Of a stretch of DNA of 64,000 nucleotides, positions 7,632 to 16,776 are shown piece by piece. A program made the translations under genes and the position numbers. The DNA lies in the NCBI GenBank assembly GCA_963848675.1, contig CAWKEY010000023.1, forward strand, positions 496,001-560,000. Direction: 5' to 3'. This DNA is from CAWKEY01 sp963848675 (GTDB lineage Bacteria; Pseudomonadota; Gammaproteobacteria; Methylococcales; Methylomonadaceae). The notes beneath the pieces were generated by a model. The model was given only the letters and a program-made list of their open reading frames with translations. It did no database searches and was not told the origin of the DNA. Each line of letters opens with the position of its first letter. Positions within the stretch are counted from its first letter, which is position 1.

Positions 7632-8190
7632 TCTTTACCTGCATGGCTTGCTGTGGGTTATCTATCGACAAATCAAGATCCTGTATCTCTTGTAAGGCCG
7701 GTAATTCATCTAATGCTGTAACGTTAAAATAATCCAGAAATTGTTTGGTCGTGCCATAAATGGCCGGCCGTCCGGGGGCTTCCTTATGCCCCAAAACCCT
7801 GATCCAGTCGCGTTCCAGCAGACTTTGCATGATGCTGGAACTGACGCTGACGCCGCGGATATCTTCAATATCGCCGCGCGTAACCGGTTGACGATAGGCG
7901 ATGATGGCCAGTGTTTCCAATAGCGCGCGTGAATATTTGGGCGGCTTTTCTTCAAACAGCCGGGACACCCAGCGCGACAGCTCTTTCTTGACCTGAAACC
8001 GGTAGCCGCTGGCTACTTTTTTTAGTTCCACCGGCCGGAACCGGTAATCGGCGGTAATGGCATCAATGGCCGCCTGTATCTCCTGGAGGTCCGGCTGTTC
8101 CAGTTCAGGAAAAACCTGCTGCACCTGTTTGGCCGTCATCGGCGCGCTGGCGGCAAATAAAATGGCTTCAACGATTCGTTTAATTTCCAT
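7585..8190 (-). CDS. scpB: Segregation and condensation protein ScpB
   Basis: Winged-helix subunit of the SMC-ScpAB condensin, which compacts and separates chromosomes. The start at ATG 8190 (MEIKRIVEAILFAASAPMT) matches where ScpB proteins usually begin and gives 201 residues. The signature LLETLAIIAYRQPVTRGDIEDIRGVS is present in the second winged helix. The frame stays open upstream to a GTG at 8388, which would add 66 low-complexity Pro/Ala/Arg residues; I consider that extension less likely. It sits between scpA and rluB on the same strand. Confidence 0.88.
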   Translation of the reverse strand: MEIKRIVEAILFAASAPMTAKQVQQVFPELEQPDLQEIQAAIDAITADYRFRPVELKKVASGYRFQVKKELSRWVSRLFEEKPPKYSRALLETLAIIAYRQPVTRGDIEDIRGVSVSSSIMQSLLERDWIRVLGHKEAPGRPAIYGTTKQFLDYFNVTALDELPALQEIQDLDLSIDNPQQAMQVKSEKQETSEQIAETNQ

Positions 8191-8390
8191 GTTGCATACG
8201 GGCTGTGCGCTGACGTGATCTGGTTCGGGTACTATGGCTGGCTTGAACTGTCGACGCCGCGTTCTGAGTTTGGCGCTCGGCCGGAGCCTGTAGGCTGCTG
8301 GCGCTGGAGCGGATCTCAACGCGAGTACGGGTGCCTGCATCGGATGCATCGCTGGCGACAGCTTTGGTTTTAGGCTTGGCTTGAACACGC
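8191..8390 (-). other. 200-bp gap between scpA and scpB, open in two frames
   Basis: Such genes usually abut. Here the gap is open in the scpB frame (GTG start at 8388; Pro/Ala/Arg-rich) and also in the third minus-strand frame, where it reads as a Pro/Ala/Lys-rich tail (APPVAPPPKRVQAKPKTK). The second reading looks like a disordered C-terminal tail of scpA lost by a frameshift near 8440, but neither is proven. Confidence 0.35.
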
Positions 8391-9209
8391 TTAGGCGGAG
8401 GCGCTACCGGCGGCGCTTCTGACTCGTAATCCGGCAAGGGCGTCTGACTCGATGATGTCGATGAGTCGCTCTTTGCTGAGCTCGAGGATGGCCAAAAACG
8501 AGACAACGACCCCTTGTCGGCCTTCTTTTCGGTTAAATAACTGCGAGAAAAGGAGACTATCCGCTCCTTTAAGGTTTGCCAAAATGGTTGCCATTCGTTC
8601 ACGGACTGATAACGGTTCTTTGATAATTTGGTGGTGACTAAGTTGTTCTACCCGTTTAAGCACATCCTGAAATGCCAGCAATAGCTCTCTTAATTGAACA
8701 TCGGGATGCAGGCGCTCAACACTCAGCGTCGAAGTATCGACACTGATGTCGAAGGTGTCGCGCTCCATGCGCGGTAATTCATCGATTTCTTCTGCGGCTT
8801 GCTTGATGCACTCGTATTCCTGGAGCCGCCTGATCAGCGTGGCACGGGGATCTTCCTCGTCTTCCTCGGAGTCGGGCGGACGCGGCAACAGCATTCTGGA
8901 CTTTATTTCGGCCAGCAACGCCGCCATCACCAGATATTCCGCAGCCAGTTCCAGATTCAAGATGGTCATCATCTGGATATAGGCAATGTACTGGTGGGTA
9001 ATATTGGCGATGGGAATGTTCAGAATATCCAGATTCTGCTTTCTGATCAGGTACAACAATAAATCCAGTGGGCCTTCAAAGGCATCCAGAAACACTTCCA
9101 GCGCATCGGGCGGTATGTAAAGATCTTCCGGCAGCTCATTGAACGGCGCACCGTGAACCCTGGCAAAGGCCTGCGGTTCATCCAATAATTCAGCGGTATT
9201 TTGATGCAT
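8391..9209 (-). CDS. scpA: Segregation and condensation protein ScpA
   Basis: Kleisin subunit that bridges the SMC heads. The kleisin N-terminal signature FEGPLDLLLYLIRKQNLDIL is at about 44-63, followed by ITHQYIAYI and the helix AAEYLVMAALLAEIKSRMLLP typical of the family. The C-terminal winged helix (VVVSFLAILELSKERLI) is present. The length of 272 residues is normal. It lies upstream of scpB in the same operon, and the M50 protease gene precedes it by 21 bases. Confidence 0.92.
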   Translation of the reverse strand: MHQNTAELLDEPQAFARVHGAPFNELPEDLYIPPDALEVFLDAFEGPLDLLLYLIRKQNLDILNIPIANITHQYIAYIQMMTILNLELAAEYLVMAALLAEIKSRMLLPRPPDSEEDEEDPRATLIRRLQEYECIKQAAEEIDELPRMERDTFDISVDTSTLSVERLHPDVQLRELLLAFQDVLKRVEQLSHHQIIKEPLSVRERMATILANLKGADSLLFSQLFNRKEGRQGVVVSFLAILELSKERLIDIIESDALAGLRVRSAAGSASA

Positions 9210-9230
9210 TGTTTAGCAGACTAACAACAC

Positions 9231-9884
9231 TTACAAGCCGGCAATAGTAAAGAACAGTTTCTGAGTCACATACATGGGATAGGCCAACAGCATGCTTAAA
9301 ATACCGCTGTATAACAGCAGTAGCAGGATAATAAAGCCAAATCGCTCCAGCCGGTTGTATTGCCAGGCCCATTTGGCCGGCAACATGCCGGTTAAAATAC
9401 GGCTGCCATCCAGCGGAGGAATCGGCAGCAGATTAATCAGCGCCAGCACCAGATTAATGGAAATGCCGGCAATACCCGTGTAAATCAAGGGCAAGGAAAT
9501 CGCCTCCATGCCGATAATAACCCCCAACCTGGCAATGAGCGCCCAGCCTATGGCCATCAGCAGATTCGCCAGGGGCCCGGCAAAAGCCACAATAGCCATA
9601 TCATGCAATGGATTTTTAAAATTCCGCGCATCGACCGGAACCGGTTTAGCCCAGCCAAAAATAAAACCGGTGCCGGTCAGCAATAACAAACCGGGAATAA
9701 TAAGGGTGCCGAGTGGATCAATATGCTTGATCGGGTTCAGGGTTAAGCGGCCCAGCAGGGAGGCGGTATTGTCACCGTATTTTTTTGCTACCCAGCCGTG
9801 CGCCACTTCATGCACGGTAATGGCAAATACCACCGGCAGGATCCAGACGGCGATGCGCTGCATCAGCGTTAATTCATTCATCAT
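9231..9884 (-). CDS. Site-2 protease family (M50) membrane metallopeptidase
   Basis: Integral membrane protease-like protein. HEVAH (zinc-binding HExxH) lies in the first membrane segment at about residues 24-28, and the C-terminal metal-binding motif appears as LLPIPPLDGSRIL. Five to six hydrophobic segments are visible. The ATG at 9884 (MMNELTLMQ) was chosen because the family starts just before the first membrane helix and AAGG lies about 10 bases upstream. The longer frame to 10031 adds residues overlapping the upstream gene. This short M50 type is often found next to scpA and the YciO/YrdC gene, as here. Its substrate is unknown. Confidence 0.85.
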   Translation of the reverse strand: MMNELTLMQRIAVWILPVVFAITVHEVAHGWVAKKYGDNTASLLGRLTLNPIKHIDPLGTLIIPGLLLLTGTGFIFGWAKPVPVDARNFKNPLHDMAIVAFAGPLANLLMAIGWALIARLGVIIGMEAISLPLIYTGIAGISINLVLALINLLPIPPLDGSRILTGMLPAKWAWQYNRLERFGFIILLLLLYSGILSMLLAYPMYVTQKLFFTIAGL

Positions 9885-9900
9885 GCTTGAGTTACCTTGC

Positions 9901-10521
9901 TCAGTCCAGCATCGGGGCAAGACCCTTGCCCTGCCGGATAATTTCGGGGCCATCCTTGCCGAATTCAATGATCGTGGTTTGTTCAGATTCGACAATGCCG
10001 GCATCGATGACCAGATCCAGTTCGTGTTCAAGCCGTTCCCTAATATCGTAAGGGTCGGTCAGGGCATCTTCGTCGCCAGGCAAAATCAGCGTGGAACTAA
10101 ACAAAGCTTCGTTAAGCTCCTGAATCAGCAGCTGCACGACTGGATGTTTGGGGATGCGGATGCCAATGGTTTTTTTCTTGGGATGCTGCAGCCGGCGCGG
10201 CACTTCGCGCGTTGCATCGAGAATAAAGGTAAAGGGCCCGGGAGTTAAGGCCTTGATCAGCCGGTAGGCATCATTAGTGATTTTAGTGAATGTTGAAACC
10301 TGGGTCAGGTCTTTGCAAACCAAGGTAAAATTATGTTTGTCATCGAGCTGCCGGATACGGCGGATCTTGTCCAGCGCCTGTTTATCGTCAAGATGACAGG
10401 CCAAGGCATACGATGAATCGGTGGGATAAGCAATAACACCACCCTGACGAATAATCTCAACAGCACGATGAATCAATCGCAGCTGCGGATTCTCAGGATG
10501 AATTTCAAAGTATTGGGCCAT
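9901..10521 (-). CDS. yciO: YciO/YrdC-type RNA-binding protein (Sua5/YciO family)
   Basis: Starting at MAQYFEIHPENPQ (10521) the protein is 206 residues, the length of E. coli YciO, which it matches closely by recall: GGVIAYPTDSSYALACHL, HNFTLVCKDLTQVSTF, and KKKTIGIRIPKHP. The fold is that of threonylcarbamoyl-AMP synthase, but YciO is distinct from TsaC and its cellular role is less certain. A start at 10557 is also open and adds 12 residues. It follows tsaB, a true t6A-pathway gene, by 45 bases. Confidence 0.85.
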   Translation of the reverse strand: MAQYFEIHPENPQLRLIHRAVEIIRQGGVIAYPTDSSYALACHLDDKQALDKIRRIRQLDDKHNFTLVCKDLTQVSTFTKITNDAYRLIKALTPGPFTFILDATREVPRRLQHPKKKTIGIRIPKHPVVQLLIQELNEALFSSTLILPGDEDALTDPYDIRERLEHELDLVIDAGIVESEQTTIIEFGKDGPEIIRQGKGLAPMLD

Positions 10522-10566
10522 TTCTTGGTGCAGTGAGGTTGTTATAATGTGCGTCATTATACCGTA

Positions 10567-11250
10567 TTATCGCTCCGATTCTTTTTTTGCGACCTTATCG
10601 CGTAAATAAACCGGCATGGCCTGGTCAACCGTTACCGCCAGCCCCTGTTTGAATCCCCATTCGGCCAAACGCGCAATGGCGCCTGCCCTGGGCAATACCT
10701 CGCTGACACAGTGCTCAACCAGCCCCTCCAGCCGGTTCATTAATTCATGCCGGTACACCGCCCAGCCTGAGCCGACACCCACGCCAGTGAGTCCGGAACA
10801 TTCAACCTGATCCGCCCGCGCTACCGTCTCCTTGCCAATCAACTCGGCAAATCCTTGTGCAGTGCGCCGGTACACACCCCAGTAAATCTCGCCCATGCGC
10901 GCATCCATTGCCGTATAGGCAATATTACTGTCATTGTGATCGAAATAATCCTGCGCAATGGCTGCCAGCGTGGAAACCGGTACAACCGGCAAATTGGCGC
11001 CGAAAGCAATGCCCTGAATGACGCCGGTGGCAATGCGCACACCGGTAAAACTGCCGGGGCCGCGGCCAAAAGCCAGCGCATCGAGCTGCTGAGGTTTTAA
11101 TCCGGCATCGGCCATCAGGCTATCAATCATCGGCAGAATCAGCCGCGTATGCTCTTTCGGCGCCAGCTGAAAACGTTCATTGATCACGCCATCAATGAAC
11201 AGCGCGGCCGAGCAGGCTTCGGTGGCGGTATCTACCGCTAATAACTTCAT
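10567..11250 (-). CDS. tsaB: tRNA threonylcarbamoyladenosine biosynthesis protein TsaB
   Basis: Non-catalytic partner of TsaD in t6A37 modification of ANN-decoding tRNAs. It has the ASKHA-fold N-terminus LLAVDTATEACSAALF and the signature FGRGPGSFTGVRIATGVIQG (about 62-81). The 227-residue length is typical. The start overlaps the stop of the upstream helicase gene (ATGA at 11247-11250), showing translational coupling. It lies on the minus strand in the housekeeping run. Confidence 0.93.
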   Translation of the reverse strand: MKLLAVDTATEACSAALFIDGVINERFQLAPKEHTRLILPMIDSLMADAGLKPQQLDALAFGRGPGSFTGVRIATGVIQGIAFGANLPVVPVSTLAAIAQDYFDHNDSNIAYTAMDARMGEIYWGVYRRTAQGFAELIGKETVARADQVECSGLTGVGVGSGWAVYRHELMNRLEGLVEHCVSEVLPRAGAIARLAEWGFKQGLAVTVDQAMPVYLRDKVAKKESER

Positions 11251-13196
11251 TGTTCCGTCTCTTGTTGAAAAAACGCCTGCACGTCGGCAATATCACGGGT
11301 ACGCTTCATGGGCGGCACGCTGTCCAAAAAAATCTGACCATACGCCCGCTTTAACAAACGCGGGTCACATACCATCAATACGCCGCGATCGGTGACATCA
11401 CGAATCAGCCGGCCTATGCCTTGCCTTAAGGCAATCACGGCAGTAGGCAACTGGTGCTCAAAAAAAGCATTGCGCCCCTGCTCGACCATGGCATTCAACC
11501 TTGCTTTTAATACCGGATCGCCGGGCGATGCAAATGGCAGTTTGTCGATAATCACGCAGGAGAGAGCCTCGCCCCTGACATCCACGCCCTCCCAAAAACT
11601 GGACGTCCCCAACAACACCGCATTGCCGGCTGCTTTAAACTGCTCAAGCAACAGCGCCTTGGGGCGGCTACCCTGAATCAGCAAGGGATAGCCCAGATTA
11701 TCCTTGAGCAGATTCTCTGCCTGTTTGAGCGCGCGATGACTGGTGAATAAAAAAAATGCCCTGCCCTTGCTGGCCTGCAAAACCGGTAAGGCAAACTGCA
11801 CAATGCGCGCAACAAAATCGGCATCATTCGGCTGCGGCAAGCCTTTGGGGTGATAAAACAGGGATTGCGCGGGATAATCAAAGGGGCTGCCCCAGCTGGC
11901 CGTGACGGCCTTATTCAGGCCCAGGTTATTGGCGAAATAATCAAACCGATTACCCACACTCAAGGTGGCCGAAGTAAAAATCCAGGCGGCCTGATGCTGC
12001 TGCATAAAAAACCGGAATTCGGCTGCAATATCCAGCGGTGTGCGGCTTAAGGTAAAGGTTTTTTTATGGGTCTCATACCAGCGTATCCATTTGCCGCTGT
12101 GATCATCCAGGATAATCTTTAATTGCTGAAGCAATTCGTCGGCGCGTTTGAAACAGCTTTCCAGGCCCTTGGTTTTGACCGATGCCAGTTCCAATTGATC
12201 GCACAGACGCTGCAACTGCTCCTTGACGGCCGTTAACGCGGCGGAAATTTTGGGATTGTTTTCAACATCCTGCCATTCACCACGTTTAAGCTCGATACCA
12301 AAGGCCAGGCGCAGATCCTTGACTTCATGCTCCAGATCTTCACAGGCAGTCCGCAAGGCCGGTATGTCGGTCGCATCTTTAAAGTATTCCATCAGTGCAT
12401 CCTGCGCCAGATCATTCAGCTGTTTACCGCCGAGGTTAAGACCCAGGAAATTGGAGGCGGTATCGGCCAATTGATGGGCCTCGTCGATAATCACCACCTC
12501 GGCATTGGGCAGCAATTCGCCAAAACCGCTGTCGCGTATCGACCAGTCGGCACAAAGCAAATGATGATTAACCACCAGAAGCTCGGATTCCTGGGCATTT
12601 TTTCGGGCCTTGACCAGAAAACACTCGGCATAATCGGGGCAATCCTGACCCAGACAATTATCTCTGGAAGAGGTCGCCTGATACCAGACCGGATCGGCCT
12701 CGGCTACTTCCGCCATTTCTGAAATATCGCCGGTTTGAGTGCGTTTGGACCAGGATTTTATGTTGGCCAGGGCTGCCGCCTCTTCCTTGCTGAAGCCCAA
12801 GGTAGAGTTCAGGGCATTGTGCAGCCGATACTTGCACAAATAATTACTGCGGCCTTTTAACAACGCAGCCACAAAGGGCACTTTGATGGCTTTGCGGATA
12901 ACCGGCAGATCCTTATTAAACAGCTGATCCTGCAAATTTTTTGTGCCGGTGGAAATAATGACTTTCTTGCCGGATAAAATGGCCGGCACCAAATAGGCGA
13001 AGGTCTTGCCCGTACCGGTTCCGGCTTCTGCTATCAGGTGCTGATTCTCTCTAATGGCATGAGCAATTGCCAATGCCATTTCAAGCTGCGCGGCTCTGGG
13101 CCGGTAGCCCGCAATAACCTGAGCCAAAGCGCCGTCAGTGCTGAAAAATGCTTCTATTTCTGTCACGCTAATTGCAAAGCGCCTGATAAAGGCCAA
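11247..13196 (-). CDS. yoaA: DinG/YoaA-type ATP-dependent DNA helicase (XPD-like, Fe-S)
   Basis: Superfamily 2 5'-3' helicase of the XPD/DinG group. The Walker A motif AEAGTGTGKTFAYLVPAIL lies near residue 57, and the DEAH box in VVIIDEAHQLADTASNFLG. Four cysteines that could hold a 4Fe-4S cluster are seen (SNYLCKYR, and NCLGQDCPDYAEC). C-terminal helicase motifs SFWEGVDVRGEAL and RQGIGRLIRD are present. At 649 residues and clustered with tsaB, it fits YoaA better than DinG (in E. coli yoaA neighbours tsaB). The exact start is uncertain; a GTG at Val11 would also fit. Confidence 0.9.
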   Translation of the reverse strand: MAFIRRFAISVTEIEAFFSTDGALAQVIAGYRPRAAQLEMALAIAHAIRENQHLIAEAGTGTGKTFAYLVPAILSGKKVIISTGTKNLQDQLFNKDLPVIRKAIKVPFVAALLKGRSNYLCKYRLHNALNSTLGFSKEEAAALANIKSWSKRTQTGDISEMAEVAEADPVWYQATSSRDNCLGQDCPDYAECFLVKARKNAQESELLVVNHHLLCADWSIRDSGFGELLPNAEVVIIDEAHQLADTASNFLGLNLGGKQLNDLAQDALMEYFKDATDIPALRTACEDLEHEVKDLRLAFGIELKRGEWQDVENNPKISAALTAVKEQLQRLCDQLELASVKTKGLESCFKRADELLQQLKIILDDHSGKWIRWYETHKKTFTLSRTPLDIAAEFRFFMQQHQAAWIFTSATLSVGNRFDYFANNLGLNKAVTASWGSPFDYPAQSLFYHPKGLPQPNDADFVARIVQFALPVLQASKGRAFFLFTSHRALKQAENLLKDNLGYPLLIQGSRPKALLLEQFKAAGNAVLLGTSSFWEGVDVRGEALSCVIIDKLPFASPGDPVLKARLNAMVEQGRNAFFEHQLPTAVIALRQGIGRLIRDVTDRGVLMVCDPRLLKRAYGQIFLDSVPPMKRTRDIADVQAFFQQETEQ

Positions 13197-13461
13197 AAAT
13201 ACACGAGAGTGTACGCAAGAACATTGTTGAGTTTCAAGTTAATATAACCATGAGCCATTTGCGCTGTAACGCTTTCCAGATTCACTGTCGAAAAAGGGGT
13301 GGATATTTCGTCTCAAAATATTTTTTTGGACGACTCACTAACACGGCATTTGACGATTTTAAGTGCCGAATATCGAAAAAAATCATCAGAGCCTGTTTTT
13401 AGGCAATAGCTTCCCCTGGCCGGTGTCATCGGCCATTGTAGGGAAACGCCTCAGTACGAAT

Positions 13462-14943
13462 TTAACCCGTTTGCCGAATCGGCTGAACCAGTGAGCGCAT
13501 CTGCTCGATGCGTCCCGCCTTTACATGGCCTAGCGCCATGGCCATCATAACCGCCAGCGCCAGCCCCCTGCGGGTTTTCATTTTGGCCTGACCCCGTATA
13601 AAGTGCTTTTCAAAACAGAAGCTATTGTCGATGCGATTGTTGATGCGTTCCAAGGCGCTGCGACGTGCGTAACCTCGTTGCCAAGAGGGACTGCCGTGAG
13701 GCGTCGGGACGAAGATGCGCCGATTTTGCGCCGTGATGTCGATGCGGACAATGCGTCCATAATCGCCCGGATTCACTTGACCTGCTGCGTGGCATTGAGC
13801 TTGGCCTTGGCAGTCCAGACCATAAGCCGCCGCCGGACAGCGATATTTCAAGGTGTCCCGATCGGCTTCGAAACCCTGAAAAGCTAAATCGCGTTGTGTT
13901 CCGGTGACTAAGCAAACACAATGAACCGTCCCTTTCTCGGTATACACAATCGTGTCAGCCCGATCGGGGTAGAGAGGGCGCGTAATAGCTTGGCCAGGGT
14001 CATAATGGGGCTCCTGTTTTTCTGATCGCCACAATTCGCGGGTATCGATAAGTGGACGGATGTGATGCTCATCCCATAGCTTAGCCTTGGTTTCGGCGCA
14101 ATCCAAGCCCCGATCCGCACTAAAATCCGCGCAGCGCTCGGCCAGTTCGGGTGTTTGCTCGAACAACTCATCAAGCATGGCCCGCAGTTCAACCTGCTCA
14201 GAATGAGAGGCAGGGGTCAGGTGAAATGCCACCGGAATTTCGTACTGGGTATCGGCAATCAGATGCAGACCATAGCCAAACCAGCTCTTCACTTTCTTCC
14301 AGGGAGCGCCTGTTTTGGTATTCACTCCGGCTGTTTCGTGATGACCCCAATCGGCATCCGGGTCTGAACAGTGTCCGCTCTTGCTATCGACTTGTCCGGT
14401 GCTGTGGCTATCGATCGCTTTACCGTCATAGCCCAGGTGTTGACCAAAATCCGGTAACACCGCCATCAACTGTTCACGCAAATCGATTAGCATTCGGCTA
14501 ACCAGTCCTTGTTCCGTTTCGATGGCAATGAGATTGCTGAGAAAGCGCGAAAAATTCCAGCTATTGGGCACCGCATAATGGGGGGCTTCGGGTTGCGGCC
14601 AAACTACGTCCATCCGCCCAGTGAGCTCATTCTTCACCAGTTGCGCCACCGGCTTCTTTTGCAGGGGTAAAACATTAAAGCCACAAGCCTGTAACAAGGC
14701 CGGATTTCGGGATAGCTCTCGCTGCAACAATTCAATCGATTCATGTTGAAAAACCACGCCAGCGACTATTGCATTCCACATAGGAATGACCGGGTAGTCA
14801 TCACGACCCAGTCCACGTTTCGCTTCTAGTGCTGCGATCAAGTCGCTGTCCGGCAGGTGGTCACGAACCAGAAAAAAACGCTCCAGATCCGAATGTGCTT
14901 CAACGGCATCCCAATCAAATAATGCGGCGGCTATCTGAGTCAC
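13462..14943 (-). CDS. DDE transposase (IS4/IS1182-like superfamily)
   Basis: A 493-residue intact transposase. Recognised pieces are an N-terminal domain resembling DUF772-type transposases, YDGKAIDSHSTGQ near residue 175, a catalytic-type segment DFSADRGLDC near 298, and a C-terminal RGYARRSALERINNRIDN, which carries the final Glu of a DDE triad. Terminal inverted repeats could not be delimited confidently on either side. It is inserted in the decayed element beside tRNA-Leu, next to an IS3 scrap. Family placement is tentative. Confidence 0.75.
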   Translation of the reverse strand: MTQIAAALFDWDAVEAHSDLERFFLVRDHLPDSDLIAALEAKRGLGRDDYPVIPMWNAIVAGVVFQHESIELLQRELSRNPALLQACGFNVLPLQKKPVAQLVKNELTGRMDVVWPQPEAPHYAVPNSWNFSRFLSNLIAIETEQGLVSRMLIDLREQLMAVLPDFGQHLGYDGKAIDSHSTGQVDSKSGHCSDPDADWGHHETAGVNTKTGAPWKKVKSWFGYGLHLIADTQYEIPVAFHLTPASHSEQVELRAMLDELFEQTPELAERCADFSADRGLDCAETKAKLWDEHHIRPLIDTRELWRSEKQEPHYDPGQAITRPLYPDRADTIVYTEKGTVHCVCLVTGTQRDLAFQGFEADRDTLKYRCPAAAYGLDCQGQAQCHAAGQVNPGDYGRIVRIDITAQNRRIFVPTPHGSPSWQRGYARRSALERINNRIDNSFCFEKHFIRGQAKMKTRRGLALAVMMAMALGHVKAGRIEQMRSLVQPIRQTG

Positions 14944-15116
14944 AAAATACCTATATTTGTTATAGTTATCAATTGGTTAATTATAACATGCCCCACACTT
15001 ATCTGCCACATCAATCTTGGGGTGAAAAACGGCTAAAAACCGTGATCGTATCTCTCAAACTCTGATTCTACCGTTAAAATTTGGGGTAAACGATTTTTTT
15101 GGAAGGCTGTAGTCTA

Positions 15117-15389
15117 GGCAAATCGTGGCCTACAGACCAGCGCAATTGGCTCACGCTAGCAGAAGCCAGAACGTGGATGACGGACTTTGTGGCTTGGTAC
15201 AACCTGGAGCATCGGCACAGCAGCATCCATTTTGTAAGCCCGGAACAACGCCATAACGGCGAAGATCAAGCCATTCTCAACACAAGAAAAGCCACCTATA
15301 GTGCCGCTAAAGAGGCGAATCCTGCCCGCTGGAGCAAGGAACATCAGAAACTGGGAATGGCAAGCAGAGGTGTTCTTAAATCCAGATAA
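15117..15389 (+). pseudogene. C-terminal fragment of an IS3-family transposase (OrfB, rve domain)
   Basis: Residues reading WLTLAEARTWMTDFVAWYN, then EHRHSSIHFVSPEQRHNGED and a Lys/Arg tail match the end of IS3-type integrase domains, with the final catalytic Glu region just before. Everything upstream of about 15117 is missing, so this is a 5'-truncated remnant. Confidence 0.7.
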
Positions 15390-15469
15390 ACCAAGCACGC
15401 CGCCTGCAAATTGTCCGAGCATGAGTGTGCATTAATTTTCATCAAAGGCAACAAGTATTTTGACATTTA

Positions 15470-16161
15470 CCGTACCGACGACAGGGGTACATGTCGCACT
15501 GCTCCGTTCTTGGTTTCCTTGAGAGTAATCACAAGGCCTCGAATCATATCCCAACGAAGAGATGCTATTTCGCTAGGCGCATAGCAGTTTCGATAGCGAT
15601 GGTTACGATGGCGTTCATCTCGGAACTCAGATGTCCGCGAATTGCTTCTTCTTCGCCAAAGCCAAAACGACGATCGCGCGCGTTATTTACCTTTGGCGAG
15701 CGAACAGACATTACCGGGTTTGAAAGATACTCCATCCCCCATTCTTTTCGGCAGATGGTGTATAAATGACTAATAGTCGCCATCTCGACCTGCACGGTTC
15801 TAGGTGAAACTTCCTTAAGCCTTGCATCACGGTAAGTTGCTATATCTACGCCACGAACAGATGCCAGAAAACGATTGCCGAGCGTGCTTTTTTGCAGCAG
15901 CATAATGCGCGAGCGCTCGCGCTTGGCGCCTTTCTTGGTTGGGGTTATTTCTTTTAGATAACGATCCCAGGCCTCAGCCAATGTGGTTCGTTCGGCTTCT
16001 TTATTGCAGATAAAGGAACCACGAAGCATAGTGGATTAAATTTCTGCCGGCCAAAGCTCAGCCTCCGGCCGAGTTGGAAAGGCTTGCGATTGTTCAGGGT
16101 AGCCGATTCGACGTACACGAACAAACCATTTGCCATTAGAAAGCTTTCGAAAAGTAGCCAT
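15470..16161 (-). pseudogene. Decayed tyrosine integrase next to tRNA-Leu
   Basis: The ATG at 16161 opens MATFRKLSNGKWFVRVRRIG, an N-terminal arm-type domain. It stops at an in-frame TAA (16034-16036, AEI-stop-ST) and then continues in the same frame through EAERTTLAEAWDRYL, TPTKKGAKRERSR and RKEWGMEYLSNPV. Near 15576 a one-base lesion shifts the frame; past it the catalytic-domain start is readable (EIASLRWDMI, then ITLKETKNGAVRHVPLS). After about 15470 homology ends, so the rest of the catalytic domain (RHRY box) is gone. It lies directly downstream of the tRNA-Leu 3' end, the usual place for an integrase of a tRNA-integrating island. Confidence 0.8.
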
Positions 16162-16249
16162 TTTCACCTAATTTTTTTACAATTGGCAATAAAATGGTAA
16201 TGATTTTTTCTAATAGGTCAAGTCAATAACCGTAAGCTATTGAATTTTA

Positions 16250-16336
16250 TGGTGCCTCGGGCCGGAGTCGAACCGGCACGTCCTTACGAACGAGGGATTT
16301 TAAGTCCCTTGCGTCTACCAATTTCGCCACCGAGGC
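16250..16336 (-). tRNA. tRNA-Leu (anticodon UAA), CCA encoded
   Basis: Class II tRNA of 87 bases. The acceptor arms GCCTCGG and CCGAGGC pair. The anticodon loop reads CTTAAAA with anticodon TAA, there is a long variable arm, the T-arm reads GGTTCGACTCC, and 3' CCA is genomically encoded (plus-strand TGG at 16250-16252). Its 3' end is the likely attachment site of the adjacent decayed integrase. Confidence 0.96.
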
Positions 16337-16496
16337 ATCGATAACGATGATGAGCGGGGGATTATATAACAATAAAAAAAATAAACTAGGTCTATGTTAA
16401 TTTTTTTAACACCGATGACCTGATTAAAAACACAAGCACTTGGCAATTGAGACTAACACTAAGCATCATCCGGGAGCAGCCGAGTAATGTTGTTTT

Positions 16497-16683
16497 TTAT
16501 GCTGGCGGCAGTAGAGCCTGTTCGCGTTGGTTCAATTGCAGATACAGGTAACGAATAGTGCCTTCGCGGCCTAGTTCGACCGGAATGCTAAAACAGTTAT
16601 TTTTAATGCCCCGCTAATCGGCAAAATAGGTGCTCAAGGGCATGCGGCGATGTTCATTATAAATGATGGCGCGTATGCGGAGA
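16497..16683 (-). pseudogene. Fragment resembling the C-terminus of an L-lactate/malate dehydrogenase
   Basis: The minus strand reads RAIIYNEHRRMPLSTYFAD, an in-frame TAG, then RGIKNNCFSIPVELGREG and TIRYLYLQLNQREQALL before a stop. This pattern (internal Asp/Glu, SxPVxLGRxG, LxLxxxEQxxL) looks like the C-terminal strand-helix of lactate/malate dehydrogenases. The start of the gene and the NAD domain are absent. Identity is a judgement by pattern only. Confidence 0.4.
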
Positions 16684-16776
16684 TAAGGACGATATCACCG
16701 GCAGGGACTTCTGCACTCATCCCGCCTATTTGCTATAAAATACCGGATTTAAGCCAACGCTCAAGCCACTAGCCTA

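Noticed and set aside
8180..8602. A 140-codon minus-strand frame across the scpA/scpB junction
   Set aside because: It overlaps the end of scpA out of frame and is low-complexity; only its last part may be a lost scpA tail, noted separately.
13319..15107. TTTTTTTGGA at both sides of the transposase at 13462-14943 as element ends
   Set aside because: The copies are direct, short and T-rich, so they do not define terminal inverted repeats or a target duplication.
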